From: Streptomyces sp. HUAS 15-9
GTDB lineage: Bacteria > Actinomycetota > Actinomycetes > Streptomycetales > Streptomycetaceae
Length of the DNA stretch: 64,000 nt
Reading direction: 5' to 3'
Assembly (NCBI RefSeq): GCF_025642155.1
Contig: NZ_CP106798.1
Coordinates: 1,612,001-1,676,000, forward strand
Shown here: piece by piece, positions 21,236 to 31,064 of the stretch
Position numbering within the stretch: position 1 is the stretch's first letter
Layout: each line of letters opens with the position of its first letter
The notes under the pieces: generated by a model
The model's database searches: none
The model's input: only the letters and a program-made list of their open reading frames with translations
What the model was told of the DNA's origin: nothing
Position numbers and translations under genes: made by a program

Positions 21236-21850
21236 TCAGCGGGCGTAGTACTCGACGACGAGCTGCTCGTCGCAGATGACCGGAACTTCCTTGCGGTTCG
21301 GCTCGCGGTCCAGGCGGAACGCCAGGGCCTTGAGGTTCACCTGCAGGTAGCGGGGGGTCTCACCGTCGGGGGCGAAGCCACCCTCACGGGCGATCTGGAA
21401 GAGCGTCTTGTCCTTGGAGCGGTCGCGGACCTGGACGACGTCGTCCGGACGGACACGGAAGGACGGCTTGTCGACCTTCTGGCCGTTGACCTGGATGTGG
21501 CCGTGCACGACCATCTGGCGGGCCTGGTAGATCGTGCGGGCGATGCCCGAACGCAGGACCAGCGCGTCGAGACGGCGCTCCAGCTCGACGATCAGGGCCT
21601 CACCGGTCTTGCCCTGAACCTTGGAGGCGCGCTCGTAGGCGCGGACCAGCTGGCGCTCGGAGATGTCGTACTGCGCGCGCAGACGCTGCTTCTCCAGCAG
21701 ACGGACCTTGTAGTCCGAGTTCTGCTTGCGGCCACGGCCGTGCTCACCCGGCGGGTAGGGGCGGGCCTCGAAGTACTTGACGGCCTTCGGGGTCAGCGCG
21801 ATGCCGAGGGCACGCGACTTCTTGACCTTGGGGCGGGACTGGTTCGCCAC
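21236..21850 (-). CDS. rpsD: 30S ribosomal protein S4 (cysteine-free form)
   Basis: 204 aa. Primary 16S rRNA binder. N-domain [26 protein letters not shown] lacks the four cysteines of zinc-binding S4, so this is the C-minus form. The S4 RNA-binding domain follows ([35 protein letters not shown]). GTG at 21850 is preceded by purine-rich GAAGGAAGAAAG. Here rpsD is a single-gene unit, away from rpsM-rpsK-rpoA. Confidence 0.97.
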   Translation of the reverse strand: MANQSRPKVKKSRALGIALTPKAVKYFEARPYPPGEHGRGRKQNSDYKVRLLEKQRLRAQYDISERQLVRAYERASKVQGKTGEALIVELERRLDALVLRSGIARTIYQARQMVVHGHIQVNGQKVDKPSFRVRPDDVVQVRDRSKDKTLFQIAREGGFAPDGETPRYLQVNLKALAFRLDREPNRKEVPVICDEQLVVEYYAR

Positions 21851-22153
21851 TTTTTCTTTCTTCCTTCTGATATTCGGCTCGTCAGGGTTGAGGGAGGTCG
21901 CATCCGCAGCCGGGGAAACCCGCCGGGTCCACTTGGGACCTGCCGGGCAGCCGCTCCCCTGGTCTGGGCACATACGTGCAGCACGCGAGTGGCCCACCGG
22001 CCGCTCCCGGAGTTCCGGGTGGTGGTGGGCTGCCCGCGACACCTTCGACGGTGCGCGACGCTCCTGGAGCCGGTCCTCGAGGAACCGGGCTCCGGCTGGT
22101 TGTCCCGCTCTGACAGCGCGGGACTCAGCGCTTCGAAGGATTCTACAGGCTGC
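21851..22153 (-). other. 303-nt gap between rarA and rpsD
   Basis: No gene seen. Should contain the rpsD promoter and leader. The minus strand has a TAGAAT hexamer (22139-22144) close to the rarA stop that could be a -10, but no matching -35 is evident. No ribosomal-protein leader structure is recognised. Confidence 0.5.
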
Positions 22154-23509
22154 TCAGGACCGTCTGCGACCGAGGTGCTTCCTGGTCCACTCGACCGCGT
22201 CCGCGTAGCGCGCCTCGGCGCCGTGCCGGGTCGGGGTGTAGTACTCGCGGTCCTTGATCGGGTCCGGGGCGTACTGCTGCTCGGCGATGCCCTCGGGCAG
22301 GTCGTGCGGATAGACGTACCCCTGCGCATGGCCGAGCTTGGCCGCGCCCTTGTAGTGCCCGTCGCGCAGATGCGGGGGCACCTGACCGGCCAGCCCCTTG
22401 CGTACGTCCTCCAGGGCGGCGCCTATGGCGGTGGTCGCGGAGTTGGACTTGGGCGCCAGGGCGAGGGCGATGGTGGCGTGGCTGAGGATGAGGGCGGCCT
22501 CGGGAAAGCCGATCATGGCCACGGCCTGCGCGGCAGCGACCGCTGTCGGCAGCGCGTTCGGGTCGGCGAGGCCGATGTCCTCGCTGGCGGAGATCATCAG
22601 GCGGCGGGCGATGAAGCGGGGGTCCTCGCCCGCCTCGATCATGCGGGCCAGGTAGTGCAGGGCCGCGTCGACGTCGGAGCCGCGGATCGACTTGATGAGG
22701 GCACTCGCGACGTCGTAGTGCTGGTCGCCGTCGCGGTCGTACTTCACCGCGGCCCGGTCGACCGTCTCCTCCAGCGTGGCCAGGGCGATCTCCGTCTCGC
22801 CCTTGTCGAGCGCGGCCCCGGCGGCGGCCTCCAGGGCGGTCAGGGCACGGCGGGCGTCGCCGCCGGCGATCCGCAGGAGGTGGTCCTCGGTGTCCTCGGG
22901 CAGGGTGACGGCGTCCTTCAGACCGCGCTCGTCGCTCAGCGCACGGCGCAGCAGGCCGCGTACGTCGTCGTCCGTGAGGGGTTCGAGGGTCAGCAGCAGG
23001 GAGCGGGACAACAGCGGGGAGATCACCGAGAAGTACGGGTTCTCGGTGGTCGCCGCGATCAGAGTGACCCAGCGGTTCTCCACCGCCGGGAGCAGCGAGT
23101 CCTGCTGGGCCTTGCTGAAGCGGTGGATCTCGTCGAGGAAGAGCACGGTCTCCTTGCCGTACCCGCCGATGGCGCGGCGGGCGCCGTCGATGACCGCGCG
23201 GACCTCCTTCACGCCCGCCGTGATCGCGGACAGCTCCACGAACCGCTTGTCGGTGGCCTTGGACACGACGTACGCGAGGGTCGTCTTGCCGGTGCCGGGC
23301 GGGCCCCAGAGGATCACCGAGGACGGTCCGGCCGGGCCGCCGTTGCCCTCGCCGACCAGTCTGCGCAGGGGTGAACCGGGCTTCAGCAGGTGCTGCTGTC
23401 CCACGACCTCGTCAAGGGTGCGCGGGCGCATCCGCACCGCCAGGGGGCTGCCTGCCGGGTCCTTCTCCTGGCGTTCTTCCGCCGCGGCGGTGAAGAGGTC
23501 GGGTTCCAC
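22154..23509 (-). CDS. rarA: Replication-associated recombination protein A (MgsA/WRNIP1 family AAA+ ATPase)
   Basis: 451 aa. Acts at stalled replication forks. Walker [14 protein letters not shown] near residue 71, Walker [17 protein letters not shown], sensor region [14 protein letters not shown], then the helical clamp-loader-like C-domain with [24 protein letters not shown] truncated here to its core words. GTG start at 23509 (MEPDLFTAA). It lies 65 nt after a VKOR gene on the same strand. Confidence 0.95.
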   Translation of the reverse strand: MEPDLFTAAAEERQEKDPAGSPLAVRMRPRTLDEVVGQQHLLKPGSPLRRLVGEGNGGPAGPSSVILWGPPGTGKTTLAYVVSKATDKRFVELSAITAGVKEVRAVIDGARRAIGGYGKETVLFLDEIHRFSKAQQDSLLPAVENRWVTLIAATTENPYFSVISPLLSRSLLLTLEPLTDDDVRGLLRRALSDERGLKDAVTLPEDTEDHLLRIAGGDARRALTALEAAAGAALDKGETEIALATLEETVDRAAVKYDRDGDQHYDVASALIKSIRGSDVDAALHYLARMIEAGEDPRFIARRLMISASEDIGLADPNALPTAVAAAQAVAMIGFPEAALILSHATIALALAPKSNSATTAIGAALEDVRKGLAGQVPPHLRDGHYKGAAKLGHAQGYVYPHDLPEGIAEQQYAPDPIKDREYYTPTRHGAEARYADAVEWTRKHLGRRRS

Positions 23510-23574
23510 GCTGAAACCCTAAGACACGGCACTGACAATCCCGTCAGGGCTGTCAGCGCGGACCGTCCGGGCTG

Positions 23575-24231
23575 TCAGCCGGTCCAGAAGTCCCACCAGC
23601 GGGTCAGGATCAGCATGCCGATGATGCCGGTGTGCAGGACCGGCAGCACCCAGGTGAACTCGCCGAAGAAGCCCTTGAGCCAACGCGGGGCCGACAGGAA
23701 GTTGTTGCGGACGTTGAACGACGTCACGTACCAGAACATGAAGATCGTGGCGACCCAGGCCAGCGAGCACCACAGGCACAGCGCGTTGATCCGGTACAGG
23801 GACTGGAACTGCAGCCAGGTGACGAAGCCGACGCCGAAGAGCGTGCCGAAGTTGAAGGTCAGCCAGTACCAGCGCGGGAAGCGGGCGCGGGCCAGCAGGC
23901 TCATGCCGACGCAGATCACGATGCCGTAGGCCACCAGGCCGAGCATCGGGTTGGGGAAGCCGAAGACGGAGGCCTGTTTGCTCTCCATGACGCTGCCGCA
24001 GGAGACGACCGGGTTGAGGCTGCACCCGGGGGTGAAGGTCTTGCCCGCGACCTTGGCCTCGAGGATCTTGAACTTGTCGATCGTGATGACCCAGGCGGCG
24101 AGGAGACCGGCGGCGCCGGTGATGATCAGCAGCAGGGCGAAGGCAGGGCTGCCGCCCTCCGTGCGAGGCGCGGCGGTGGCGCGCTCGGGCGCGGGGTCCG
24201 TCGAGACGTCTTTGACTGTCGTCTTGCTCAT
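23575..24231 (-). CDS. Vitamin K epoxide reductase family protein
   Basis: 218 aa. In actinobacteria VKOR homologues re-oxidise DsbA-like proteins using menaquinone. Four to five membrane helices are visible (ALLLIITGAAGLLAAWVI, MLGLVAYGIVICVGMSLL, LTFNFGTLFGVGFVTWLQF, TIFMFWYVTSF). Redox cysteines: the CLWC pair in the last part and two loop cysteines (PGCSLNPVVSC). ATG 24231, divergent from the ABC cassette. The partner thioredoxin-fold protein is not adjacent. Confidence 0.93.
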   Translation of the reverse strand: MSKTTVKDVSTDPAPERATAAPRTEGGSPAFALLLIITGAAGLLAAWVITIDKFKILEAKVAGKTFTPGCSLNPVVSCGSVMESKQASVFGFPNPMLGLVAYGIVICVGMSLLARARFPRWYWLTFNFGTLFGVGFVTWLQFQSLYRINALCLWCSLAWVATIFMFWYVTSFNVRNNFLSAPRWLKGFFGEFTWVLPVLHTGIIGMLILTRWWDFWTG

Positions 24232-24300
24232 CACGCCGATCCGTCTGCTTGAGAGTTTGACATTCTTCGGGCAGGGGCCATTGTGCCGCACGGGCACGTC

Positions 24301-24320
24301 TGTCCACCGTTCGGTGGACA
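24301..24320. promoter_or_regulatory. Operator-like inverted repeat between VKOR and ABC genes
   Basis: tgtccacc-gttc-ggtggaca: perfect 8-bp arms, 4-nt spacer, lying 57 nt upstream of the ABC ATPase ATG. It is followed by AAGGAGG. Likely binding site for a dimeric regulator, perhaps the LuxR-type regulator encoded at the end of the cassette (inference). Confidence 0.5.
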
Positions 24321-24343
24321 TAAGGAGGTACGCACGGTCGTCC

Positions 24344-24355
24344 CCGAACGTTCGG
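24344..24355. promoter_or_regulatory. 12-bp palindrome upstream of ABC cassette
   Basis: ccgaacgttcgg is a perfect palindrome, 22 nt before the ATG at 24377, close enough to influence transcription or initiation of the ABC ATPase gene. No assigned factor. Confidence 0.4.
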
Positions 24356-24376
24356 TTCCGGCCGAAGCTCGACGGC

Positions 24377-25243
24377 ATGACAGCACACGCGAACGAACTC
24401 GCGGTGCACGTACGAGGGCTGCGCAAGCAGTACGGGGACGTGACCGCGGTGGACGGAATCGATCTCGGCATCCGGCGGGGCGAGGTGTTCGGCCTGCTGG
24501 GACCCAATGGCGCGGGCAAGAGCACCACGGTGGAGATCCTCCAGGGCAACCGCTCGCGGGACGCGGGAGAGGTCTCGGTCCTGGGCGCGGACCCGGCGAC
24601 GGGCACGCGCGCGTGGCGATCCCGGGTGGGAATCGTCTGGCAGGACGAATCGGCGCCCGCCGAGTTGACGGTCCGCGAGACCGTACGGCATTTCGCCCGC
24701 TACTACCCGAGGCCGCGCGATCCGCGGGAGGTCATCGGACTGGTCGGTCTGGAGGCGAAGGCGGACAGCAGGATCAAGGCGCTCTCCGGCGGGCAGCGGC
24801 GCCGACTGGACGTGGCGCTCGGCGTGATCGGCAGCCCCGAGCTGCTGCTCCTGGACGAGCCGACGACCGGCTTCGACCCGGCGGCCAGACGGCAGTTCTG
24901 GGACCTGATCCGGCAGTTGGCCGACGAGGGCACCACGATCCTGCTGACCACGCACTACCTGGAGGAGGCCGAGGCGCTCGCGGACCGGCTGGCGATCGTC
25001 GCCCGGGGCCGGGTCGTCGCCGAGGGGGAACCCGTCGGGCTCCGCGAGCGGTACGGCACCGGCGCCACCGTCGAGTGGACGGACACCGACGGCTCCACGC
25101 GCGCGGAGCACACGGACACCCCCACGAAGACCGTCGCCGGGCTCATGCACCGCTTCGACGGCGAGATACCGGGCCTCAGGGTGAGCCGCCCGACGCTGGA
25201 GGACATCTACCTGCGGCTGACCGGACAGGAGACAGTGCGATGA
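24377..25243 (+). CDS. ABC transporter ATP-binding protein (ABC-2 type exporter)
   Basis: 288 aa. Walker A GPNGAGKST at 42-50, Q-loop WQDE near 88, signature LSGGQRRRLDVALG from 136, Walker B LLLLDEPTTGFDP from 156, then HYLEEAEALADRL. The C-terminal ~80 residues match drug-resistance (DrrA-like) ATPases, ending TLEDIYLRLTG. ATG 24377 is the first of a run of four genes that overlap by 4 nt. The substrate is unknown; such cassettes often export antibiotics or lipids and are induced by cell-envelope stress. Confidence 0.95.
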   Translation: MTAHANELAVHVRGLRKQYGDVTAVDGIDLGIRRGEVFGLLGPNGAGKSTTVEILQGNRSRDAGEVSVLGADPATGTRAWRSRVGIVWQDESAPAELTVRETVRHFARYYPRPRDPREVIGLVGLEAKADSRIKALSGGQRRRLDVALGVIGSPELLLLDEPTTGFDPAARRQFWDLIRQLADEGTTILLTTHYLEEAEALADRLAIVARGRVVAEGEPVGLRERYGTGATVEWTDTDGSTRAEHTDTPTKTVAGLMHRFDGEIPGLRVSRPTLEDIYLRLTGQETVR

Positions 25244-26085
25244 CCACGACCGCCATGCCCACCCGGACGGAACCGGCCGCCGTGCGCCTGCCCGGAGCCT
25301 GGGCCCTCGGACTGCACCGGGGCGCGCTGGAGATCAAGCAGTTCTTCCGGCAGCGCGAGCAGGTGGTCTTCACCTTCTCCTTCCCGGTCGTCTTCCTGTT
25401 CCTCTTCGCCTCGATCTTCCACGACGACGTGCGCGGCAGTGGCGTCACCGCCTCCCAGCTGTACGTCCCGGCGATGATGGCCTCGGGGATCATGTCGACC
25501 AGCTTCCAGTCGCTGGGCATCTCGATCGCCATCGAGCGGGACGAGAAGGTGCTGCGTCGGCTGCGCGGCACTCCGATGCCGCCGGCGTCGTACTTCCTGG
25601 GGAAGATCTGGCTGGTTCTGGTCACCGGTGTGCTGGAGACCGCGATCCTCCTGCTCGTCGGCACCACGTTCTACGGCGTCGACCTGCCGTCGGACGCGGA
25701 CCGCTGGTTCGACTTCGCATGGATCTTCGTGCTCGGTATGACCGGCTGCGCACTGCTCGGGATCGCCATCAGTTCGGTGCCCAAGTCGGGCAAGAGCGCG
25801 AGCTCCGTCGTCGTACTGCCCTTCCTCGTCCTCCAGTTCATCTCCGGCGTCTACATCTCGATCGGCACCATCCCCGACTGGATGCTGGACATCGGCGCCC
25901 TGTTCCCACTGAAGTGGCTGTGCCAGGGGCTGCGCGGGGTGTTCCTGCCGGACTCGGCGCGCGTCCTCGAACAGGCGGGGAGCTGGGAGTTCGGGCGCAT
26001 CGCCCTGGTGCTGGCCGCCTGGTGCGTCGGAGGATTGGCGCTGTGTCTGCTCACTTTCCGGTGGAAGAACCGGCGCGAGGGATGA
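25240..26085 (+). CDS. ABC-2 type permease
   Basis: 281 aa. Six hydrophobic segments (for example VFTFSFPVVFLFLFASIF, IWLVLVTGVLETAILLLVG, IFVLGMTGCALLGIAI, VVVLPFLVLQFISGVYIS, IALVLAAWCVGGLALCLL). The ABC-2 motif region MSTSFQSLGISIAIERDEKVLRRLRGTPM is present in family form. ATG overlaps the ATPase stop (ATGA), so the pair forms one half-size exporter. Confidence 0.93.
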   Translation: MTTTAMPTRTEPAAVRLPGAWALGLHRGALEIKQFFRQREQVVFTFSFPVVFLFLFASIFHDDVRGSGVTASQLYVPAMMASGIMSTSFQSLGISIAIERDEKVLRRLRGTPMPPASYFLGKIWLVLVTGVLETAILLLVGTTFYGVDLPSDADRWFDFAWIFVLGMTGCALLGIAISSVPKSGKSASSVVVLPFLVLQFISGVYISIGTIPDWMLDIGALFPLKWLCQGLRGVFLPDSARVLEQAGSWEFGRIALVLAAWCVGGLALCLLTFRWKNRREG

Positions 26086-27287
26086 CCCGCTGGAGCGCGG
26101 CGCGCGGCGTGGACGTCTGGGACCGCGCGATCGGGCTCTGGGACGCGTACTTCGCGGTCGCCTGGGCGGCCACTCTGGCCTTCGTCCTCGCGGCGGCGCA
26201 TCCGGGGTGGACCGTCCGGGCCGTCGCCGCCGCGCTGCTCGTACCGCTGGTGCCCTGGTACGCCGCGGTGGGCCGTCCCCTGCTCCTGGCGGAGGAGATG
26301 GTCGAGCGGCGGATGCTGCGCTATCTCTCGGGGGCGATCGCCCTGTTCCTGCCGTCGGCGGTCCTGGTCGGCGAGACGCGGCTGATGGCGTTCGCCCTCG
26401 TCCCCCAGTGCTTCATGGCGCTGCGCATGCGCGCGGCCCTGGCCGCGGTGACCGTGATCAACCTGGTGCCGGTGGCGGGTTGGGCGCTGGTGTGGCGGCC
26501 CGAGGCCACGGATCTGTTCGCCAACGCGCTGTTCGCCGTGGTCACGCTCGTGTTCTCGGTGGCCGTCGGCAGCTGGATCATCCGGATCATCGAGCAGAGC
26601 GGGGAACGGGCCGAGCTGATCGCGGAACTGGACACGAGCCGGCACGAGATCTCCCGGCTGTCGGCCGCGCACGGCGCACTCGCAGAACGCGAGCGCATGG
26701 CCCGTGAGATACACGACACCCTCGCTCAGGGCTTCACCAGTCTGCTGATGCTGGTCCAGGCGGTCGAGGCCGAGTTGGAGGACGATCTCCCGCAGGCCCG
26801 CCGCCATCTGGCGCTGATGGACGAGACGGCCCGCCAGAACCTCGCCGAGGCCCGCGCCCTGGTGGCCGGCGGCACACCCGCCGACCTCGACGGCGCCTCC
26901 CTCCCCGACGCGCTGGGCAGACTGGCCGCACGGCACGGGGCGACGCTGGAGGTGACCGGCCCGGTGCGGGCGCTGCCGGCCGCCCCGGAGGTGGTGACCC
27001 TGCGCTCCTGCCAGGAGGCGCTGGCGAACGCCCGCAAGCACGCGGGGAGTTCGGCGATGGTCGGCATCCGGCTGTCGTACGCCGACGACACGGTGACCGT
27101 CTCCGTGCGCGACGGCGGCTGCGGCTTCGACCCGGGCACGGTGTCCGGCGGCTACGGTCTGGCGGGGCTGCGCGCCCGGGTCGCCGAGGTGGGCGGGACG
27201 GCCTCGGTGTGCAGCACACCCGGCGACGGTACGACCGTGACCGTACGACTGCCCGTCCCCGCCACCGTGAGGAGTGAGACCCCGTGA
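26082..27287 (+). CDS. NarL-type sensor histidine kinase
   Basis: 401 aa. About five N-terminal membrane helices with no large extracellular domain (LAFVLAAAHPGW to VVTLVFSVAVGSWII), like kinases that sense within the membrane. Then HisKA_3 with ERERMAREIHDTLAQG, phosphorylatable His211, and an ATPase domain with N-box SCQEALANARKHA, DGGCGFDPG and GGYGLAGLRARV. Starts with ATGA overlap from the permease gene. Probably controls the adjacent exporter genes (inference from coupling). Confidence 0.94.
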   Translation: MTRWSAARGVDVWDRAIGLWDAYFAVAWAATLAFVLAAAHPGWTVRAVAAALLVPLVPWYAAVGRPLLLAEEMVERRMLRYLSGAIALFLPSAVLVGETRLMAFALVPQCFMALRMRAALAAVTVINLVPVAGWALVWRPEATDLFANALFAVVTLVFSVAVGSWIIRIIEQSGERAELIAELDTSRHEISRLSAAHGALAERERMAREIHDTLAQGFTSLLMLVQAVEAELEDDLPQARRHLALMDETARQNLAEARALVAGGTPADLDGASLPDALGRLAARHGATLEVTGPVRALPAAPEVVTLRSCQEALANARKHAGSSAMVGIRLSYADDTVTVSVRDGGCGFDPGTVSGGYGLAGLRARVAEVGGTASVCSTPGDGTTVTVRLPVPATVRSETP

Positions 27288-27910
27288 TCCGCATCGTCCT
27301 GGCCGACGACCATCCCGTCGTCCGGGAAGGACTGCGCGCCATGCTGAGCGCCGAGCCGGACCTGGAGGTGGTGGCCGACGCGGCCAGCGGCCCGCAGGCC
27401 GAGGCGCTGGCGGTCGAACTCCGGCCCGACATCGTGCTGATGGACCTGCGGATGCCGGGCGGTGACGGCGTCGACTCCATCGTGCGGATGAGCGAGGCCG
27501 GGCTGCCGTGCCGGGTGATCGTGCTCACCACGTACGAGACCGACCGCGACATCCTGCGGGCCGTGGAGGCGGGGGCGGCGGGCTATCTGCTGAAGGACCT
27601 GCCCCGCGGCCAACTCGCCGACTCGGTACGAGCCGCGGCCCGCGGCGAGACCGTCCTGGCACCGTCGGTGGCGGCCCGTCTGATGGACCAGCTCCGCGCC
27701 AGGCCGGAACGACCGCGGCTGTCGGAACGGGAGAGGGCGGTGCTGCGGCTGGTCGCGGAAGGCTGCACGAACGCGGAGATCGGGAGACGTCTGTTCATCG
27801 GGGAGTCGACGGTGAAGACGCATCTGCTGCGCATCTTCGGCAAGTTGGGTGTGGACGACCGGACGGCGGCGGTCACCTGCGCGATGCGGTACGGGTTGCT
27901 CGACCAGTGA
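27284..27910 (+). CDS. LuxR/NarL-family response regulator
   Basis: 208 aa. Receiver domain with acidic pair D8-D9, phospho-acceptor D54 (LMDLRMPG), Thr in VLTTYET and Lys in YLLKDLPRG. LuxR-type helix-turn-helix at about 144-200 (LSERERAVLRLVAEGCTNAE, GESTVKTHLLRIFGKL). GTG start overlaps the kinase stop (GTGA). Candidate regulator of the palindromes upstream of the cassette. Confidence 0.95.
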   Translation: MIRIVLADDHPVVREGLRAMLSAEPDLEVVADAASGPQAEALAVELRPDIVLMDLRMPGGDGVDSIVRMSEAGLPCRVIVLTTYETDRDILRAVEAGAAGYLLKDLPRGQLADSVRAAARGETVLAPSVAARLMDQLRARPERPRLSERERAVLRLVAEGCTNAEIGRRLFIGESTVKTHLLRIFGKLGVDDRTAAVTCAMRYGLLDQ

Positions 27911-27916
27911 GCGAAG

Positions 27917-27938
27917 GGGCGCCGGATTCCCGGCGCCC
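27917..27938. terminator. Shared terminator between convergent response regulator and hisS
   Basis: gggcgccgg-attc-ccggcgccc, 9-bp perfect stem in the 36-nt gap between two convergent stops. Could serve both strands. Confidence 0.7.
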
Positions 27939-27946
27939 TCCCCGTA

Positions 27947-29209
27947 CTAGCCCAGTCTCGACTCCAGCTCCGCCACGATCTCGTTCACGCCGACCGCCGT
28001 CTGCTCGCCGGACTCCATGTCCTTGAGCTGGACGACGCCCTCGGTGAGGTCGCGTTCGCCGGCGATGAGCGCGTAGCGGGCCCCACTGCGGTTGGCGCTC
28101 TTCATCGCGCTCTTGAGCCCCTTCACGCCGTAGGAGAAGTCGGCCGCGACACCGAGCCTGCGCAGCTCCGTGACCTTCGCGAACAGCAGCCGGCGGGCGT
28201 CCTCGCTCAGCGGGACCGCGAAGACCGAGGTCGAGGACGGGAGGTCGAGCTCGATGCCCTCCGCCTCCAGGGCCAGGACCGTGCGGTCGACGCCCAGCGC
28301 CCAGCCCACGGAGGGAAGCGCCGGGCCGCCGATCATCTCCGACAGGCCGTCGTAACGGCCGCCGCCGCCCACCGCGGACTGGGAGCCCAGACCGTCGTGG
28401 ACGAACTCGAAGGTCGTACGGGTGTAGTAGTCCAGGCCGCGCACCAGCTTCGGGTCGTCCTCGAAGGACACGCCCGCCGCCGTGATCAGCTCACGGACCT
28501 CCTCGTGGTAGGCCTTGCAGCCGTCACAGAGGTAGTCCCGCAGCAGCGGCGCGTCACCCAGCTGCTTCTGGACCGACTCACGCTTGTCGTCGAGCACCCG
28601 CAGCGGGTTGATGTCGACACGGCGGCGCGTGTCCTCGTCCAGGTCCAGGCCCCGCAGGAAGTCCACCAGCGCGGCCCGGTACACCGGCCGGCACTCCTTG
28701 TCGCCCAGGCTGTTCAGCAGGATGCGGAAGTTCCGCAGGCCCAGCGAGCGGTACGCCTGGTCGGCCAGGATGATCAGCTCGGCGTCCAGCGCCGGGTCCT
28801 CCGCGCCGATCGCCTCGGCGCCGACCTGGGAGAAGTGCCTGTAGCGGCCCTTCTGGGGGCGCTCGTAGCGGTAGTACGAGCCCGAGTACCAGAGCTTGAC
28901 CGGGAGGTTGCCCGCCTTGTGCAGGTTGGCCTCCAGCGCCGCGCGCAGCACGGAGGCCGTGCCCTCGGGGCGCAGGGCGAGCCGGTCGCCGCCCTTGGTC
29001 TCGAAGGCGTACATCTCCTTCGTCACGATGTCGGTCGACTCGCCGACACCGCGCGCGAACAGCTCCACGCTCTCGAAGCCGGGCGTCTCGATGTAGCCGT
29101 AGCCGGAGTTGCGCAGGGGCGCGGCGATCGCCTCGCGGACGGCGAGATACTTGGCGGAATCCGGCGGGATCAGGTCGTACGTGCCCTTGGGGGCCTTGAA
29201 GGTGCTCAC
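27947..29209 (-). CDS. hisS: Histidyl-tRNA synthetase
   Basis: 420 aa. Class II synthetase with N-terminal [15 protein letters not shown], motif 2 [15 protein letters not shown], histidine loop [13 protein letters not shown] and GGGGRYDGL, and a C-terminal anticodon domain ending [14 protein letters not shown] at 29209 (VSTFKAPKG) is the family start. Lies 11 nt after the hydrolase gene, so the two form an operon. Confidence 0.97.
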   Translation of the reverse strand: MSTFKAPKGTYDLIPPDSAKYLAVREAIAAPLRNSGYGYIETPGFESVELFARGVGESTDIVTKEMYAFETKGGDRLALRPEGTASVLRAALEANLHKAGNLPVKLWYSGSYYRYERPQKGRYRHFSQVGAEAIGAEDPALDAELIILADQAYRSLGLRNFRILLNSLGDKECRPVYRAALVDFLRGLDLDEDTRRRVDINPLRVLDDKRESVQKQLGDAPLLRDYLCDGCKAYHEEVRELITAAGVSFEDDPKLVRGLDYYTRTTFEFVHDGLGSQSAVGGGGRYDGLSEMIGGPALPSVGWALGVDRTVLALEAEGIELDLPSSTSVFAVPLSEDARRLLFAKVTELRRLGVAADFSYGVKGLKSAMKSANRSGARYALIAGERDLTEGVVQLKDMESGEQTAVGVNEIVAELESRLG

Positions 29210-29220
29210 GGAAAGTCTCG

Positions 29221-29931
29221 TCACATTCCTCGTCGGGGAGCGTCGACATTCGCTCCCAGGCCGGCGGCCACCTGCCGCAGATACGGGTTGGTGGCGCGCT
29301 CCTGGCCGATGGTCGTCTGGGGGCCGTGGCCGGACAGCACCACGGTCGAGTCGTCGAGCGGCAGGCACACGCGGGCCAGCGAGTCGAGCATCTCGGCCAT
29401 GTCACCGCCGGGCAGGTCGGTGCGTCCGATGGAGCCGGCGAAGAGCAGATCACCCGAGAAGAAGACCGACGGGATGTCCGCGGTCTCGGGCATCTGGAAG
29501 GTCACCGACCCCTTGGTATGGCCGGGCGCGTGCGCGACGGAGAGTTCCAGACCCGCCAGCTCCAGCCGGGCGCCGTCGGTCAGCTCCTTGACGTCGTCGG
29601 GCTCCCCCACGGTCAGCTCGCCGATGAGCGGCATGCCGATGGAACGGCCGAGCGCCTTTCCGGGGTCGCTCATCATGTACCGGTCCTCGGGGTGGATCCA
29701 CGCGGGTACGTCGTGCGCGCCGCACACCGGGACGACCGAGGCCACGTGGTCGATGTGGCCATGGGTGAGGACGACGGCGACGGGCTTGAGCCGATGCTTC
29801 TTGAGCGCTTCCTCGACTCCTTGGGCGGCCTGGTGGCCCGGGTCGATGATCACGCACTCCTCACCGGCGGCGGGGGCGACGAGATAACAGTTCGTCCCCC
29901 AGGCCCCGGCGGGGAACCCGGCAATGAGCAC
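29221..29931 (-). CDS. Metallo-beta-lactamase-fold hydrolase (glyoxalase II-like)
   Basis: 236 aa. Metal-binding signature THGHIDH near residue 57; further ligands in [29 protein letters not shown] and [10 protein letters not shown]. These fit the GloB/YcbL type, thioesterase-like hydrolases of small cytosolic thioesters. GTG start at 29931. It is paired with hisS in many actinobacteria but no functional link is established. Confidence 0.93.
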   Translation of the reverse strand: MLIAGFPAGAWGTNCYLVAPAAGEECVIIDPGHQAAQGVEEALKKHRLKPVAVVLTHGHIDHVASVVPVCGAHDVPAWIHPEDRYMMSDPGKALGRSIGMPLIGELTVGEPDDVKELTDGARLELAGLELSVAHAPGHTKGSVTFQMPETADIPSVFFSGDLLFAGSIGRTDLPGGDMAEMLDSLARVCLPLDDSTVVLSGHGPQTTIGQERATNPYLRQVAAGLGANVDAPRRGM

Positions 29932-30098
29932 GATCGTCCTTCGTTGTGTCGATACGGGCGGGCTGATGCTGCTGCAGAGCCTACCGGCGCTGCCGATTCC
30001 TCAGCGAACCCATATACGGTACGGGGCTACACGCTGCGGTCGGCTCACAGGGCGCACGCGTACCGGTCGGCACACGACACTCATGAGGAGAGAACCCG

Positions 30099-30920
30099 GT
30101 GGTCAGCCAGGAACAGCGGAAGCGTCAGCTCGCCCGGGAGAAGTTCTTGCGGCAGCAGCAGCGGCGCACGAGCGCGCGGCGCAAGGCACGCATGCGCAAC
30201 TCCGTGATCGCGTCGGTGCTCGGCGTGATCGTCATCGGCAGTGTCGCCCTGTACACGACCGGGGTACTCAAGAAGGACGACGACAAGACCAACGCGAGCG
30301 CGGACGTCACGCCCAGCGCCTCGGCCCCCAGCAAGGCGCCGGACCCGTGCGAGAAGGCCGCCGCGGGCTCCGTGAAGAAGCTCAGCTGGAAGAAGGAGCC
30401 GGCGGTCACGATCGACAAGTCGGCCAAGTACACGATGAAGCTGGCGACGACGTGCGGTGACATCGACGTCGCGCTGAAGACGTCCGCGGCGCCGCACACC
30501 GTGAACTCGTTCAACTTCCTCGCCGGCCAGGGCTACTTCGACCACACCAAGTGCCACCGGCTCACCACCAACGGCATCTACGTGCTCCAGTGCGGCGACC
30601 CGACGGGCACCGGCAGCGGCGGTCCCGGCTACACGATCCCGGACGAGAACCTCAAGGACAGCAGCCTGAAGGCCAACGTCTACCCGGCGGGCACGGTCGC
30701 GATGGCGAACACCGGCCAGAAGCACACCGGCGGCAGCCAGTTCTTCCTGGTGTACGCGGACTCCCAGTTGCCGCCCAACTACGCACCGTTCGGTACTGTC
30801 GACGCGGCGGGCCTGAAGGTGCTGAAGAAGATCGCCACCGCGGGCGAGAACACGGGCGCCGGTGACGGGGCTCCGAACGCGACGGTCGTCATCAACAAGG
30901 CGACGGTCACAAAATCCTGA
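30099..30920 (+). CDS. Membrane-anchored cyclophilin-type peptidyl-prolyl isomerase
   Basis: 273 aa. A basic cytosolic head (residues 1-33, many Arg/Lys/Gln), one membrane helix (34-53), a Ser/Ala/Asp linker, then an extracellular cyclophilin domain with TVNSFNFLAGQGYFD, the core HTGGSQFFLVYADS and YAPFGTV. Several catalytic-region residues differ from classical cyclophilin (CHRLTTNGIYVLQCG). GTG at 30099 has GAGGAGAG upstream. Likely folds exported proteins. Confidence 0.93.
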   Translation: MVSQEQRKRQLAREKFLRQQQRRTSARRKARMRNSVIASVLGVIVIGSVALYTTGVLKKDDDKTNASADVTPSASAPSKAPDPCEKAAAGSVKKLSWKKEPAVTIDKSAKYTMKLATTCGDIDVALKTSAAPHTVNSFNFLAGQGYFDHTKCHRLTTNGIYVLQCGDPTGTGSGGPGYTIPDENLKDSSLKANVYPAGTVAMANTGQKHTGGSQFFLVYADSQLPPNYAPFGTVDAAGLKVLKKIATAGENTGAGDGAPNATVVINKATVTKS

Positions 30921-31064
30921 CGAGCACGACGGCCAGCTGCGGAATTTCGGTCGCGCGGGATGCGGACAGGCCACCCGCCGGTCGCCTATGTTGGCCGTGA
31001 CGAAACTGTGGACGATGCCCGGGGGCGCGAAGGCCCCTCGCAGGCATCATGTGGAGGAGGCGCT

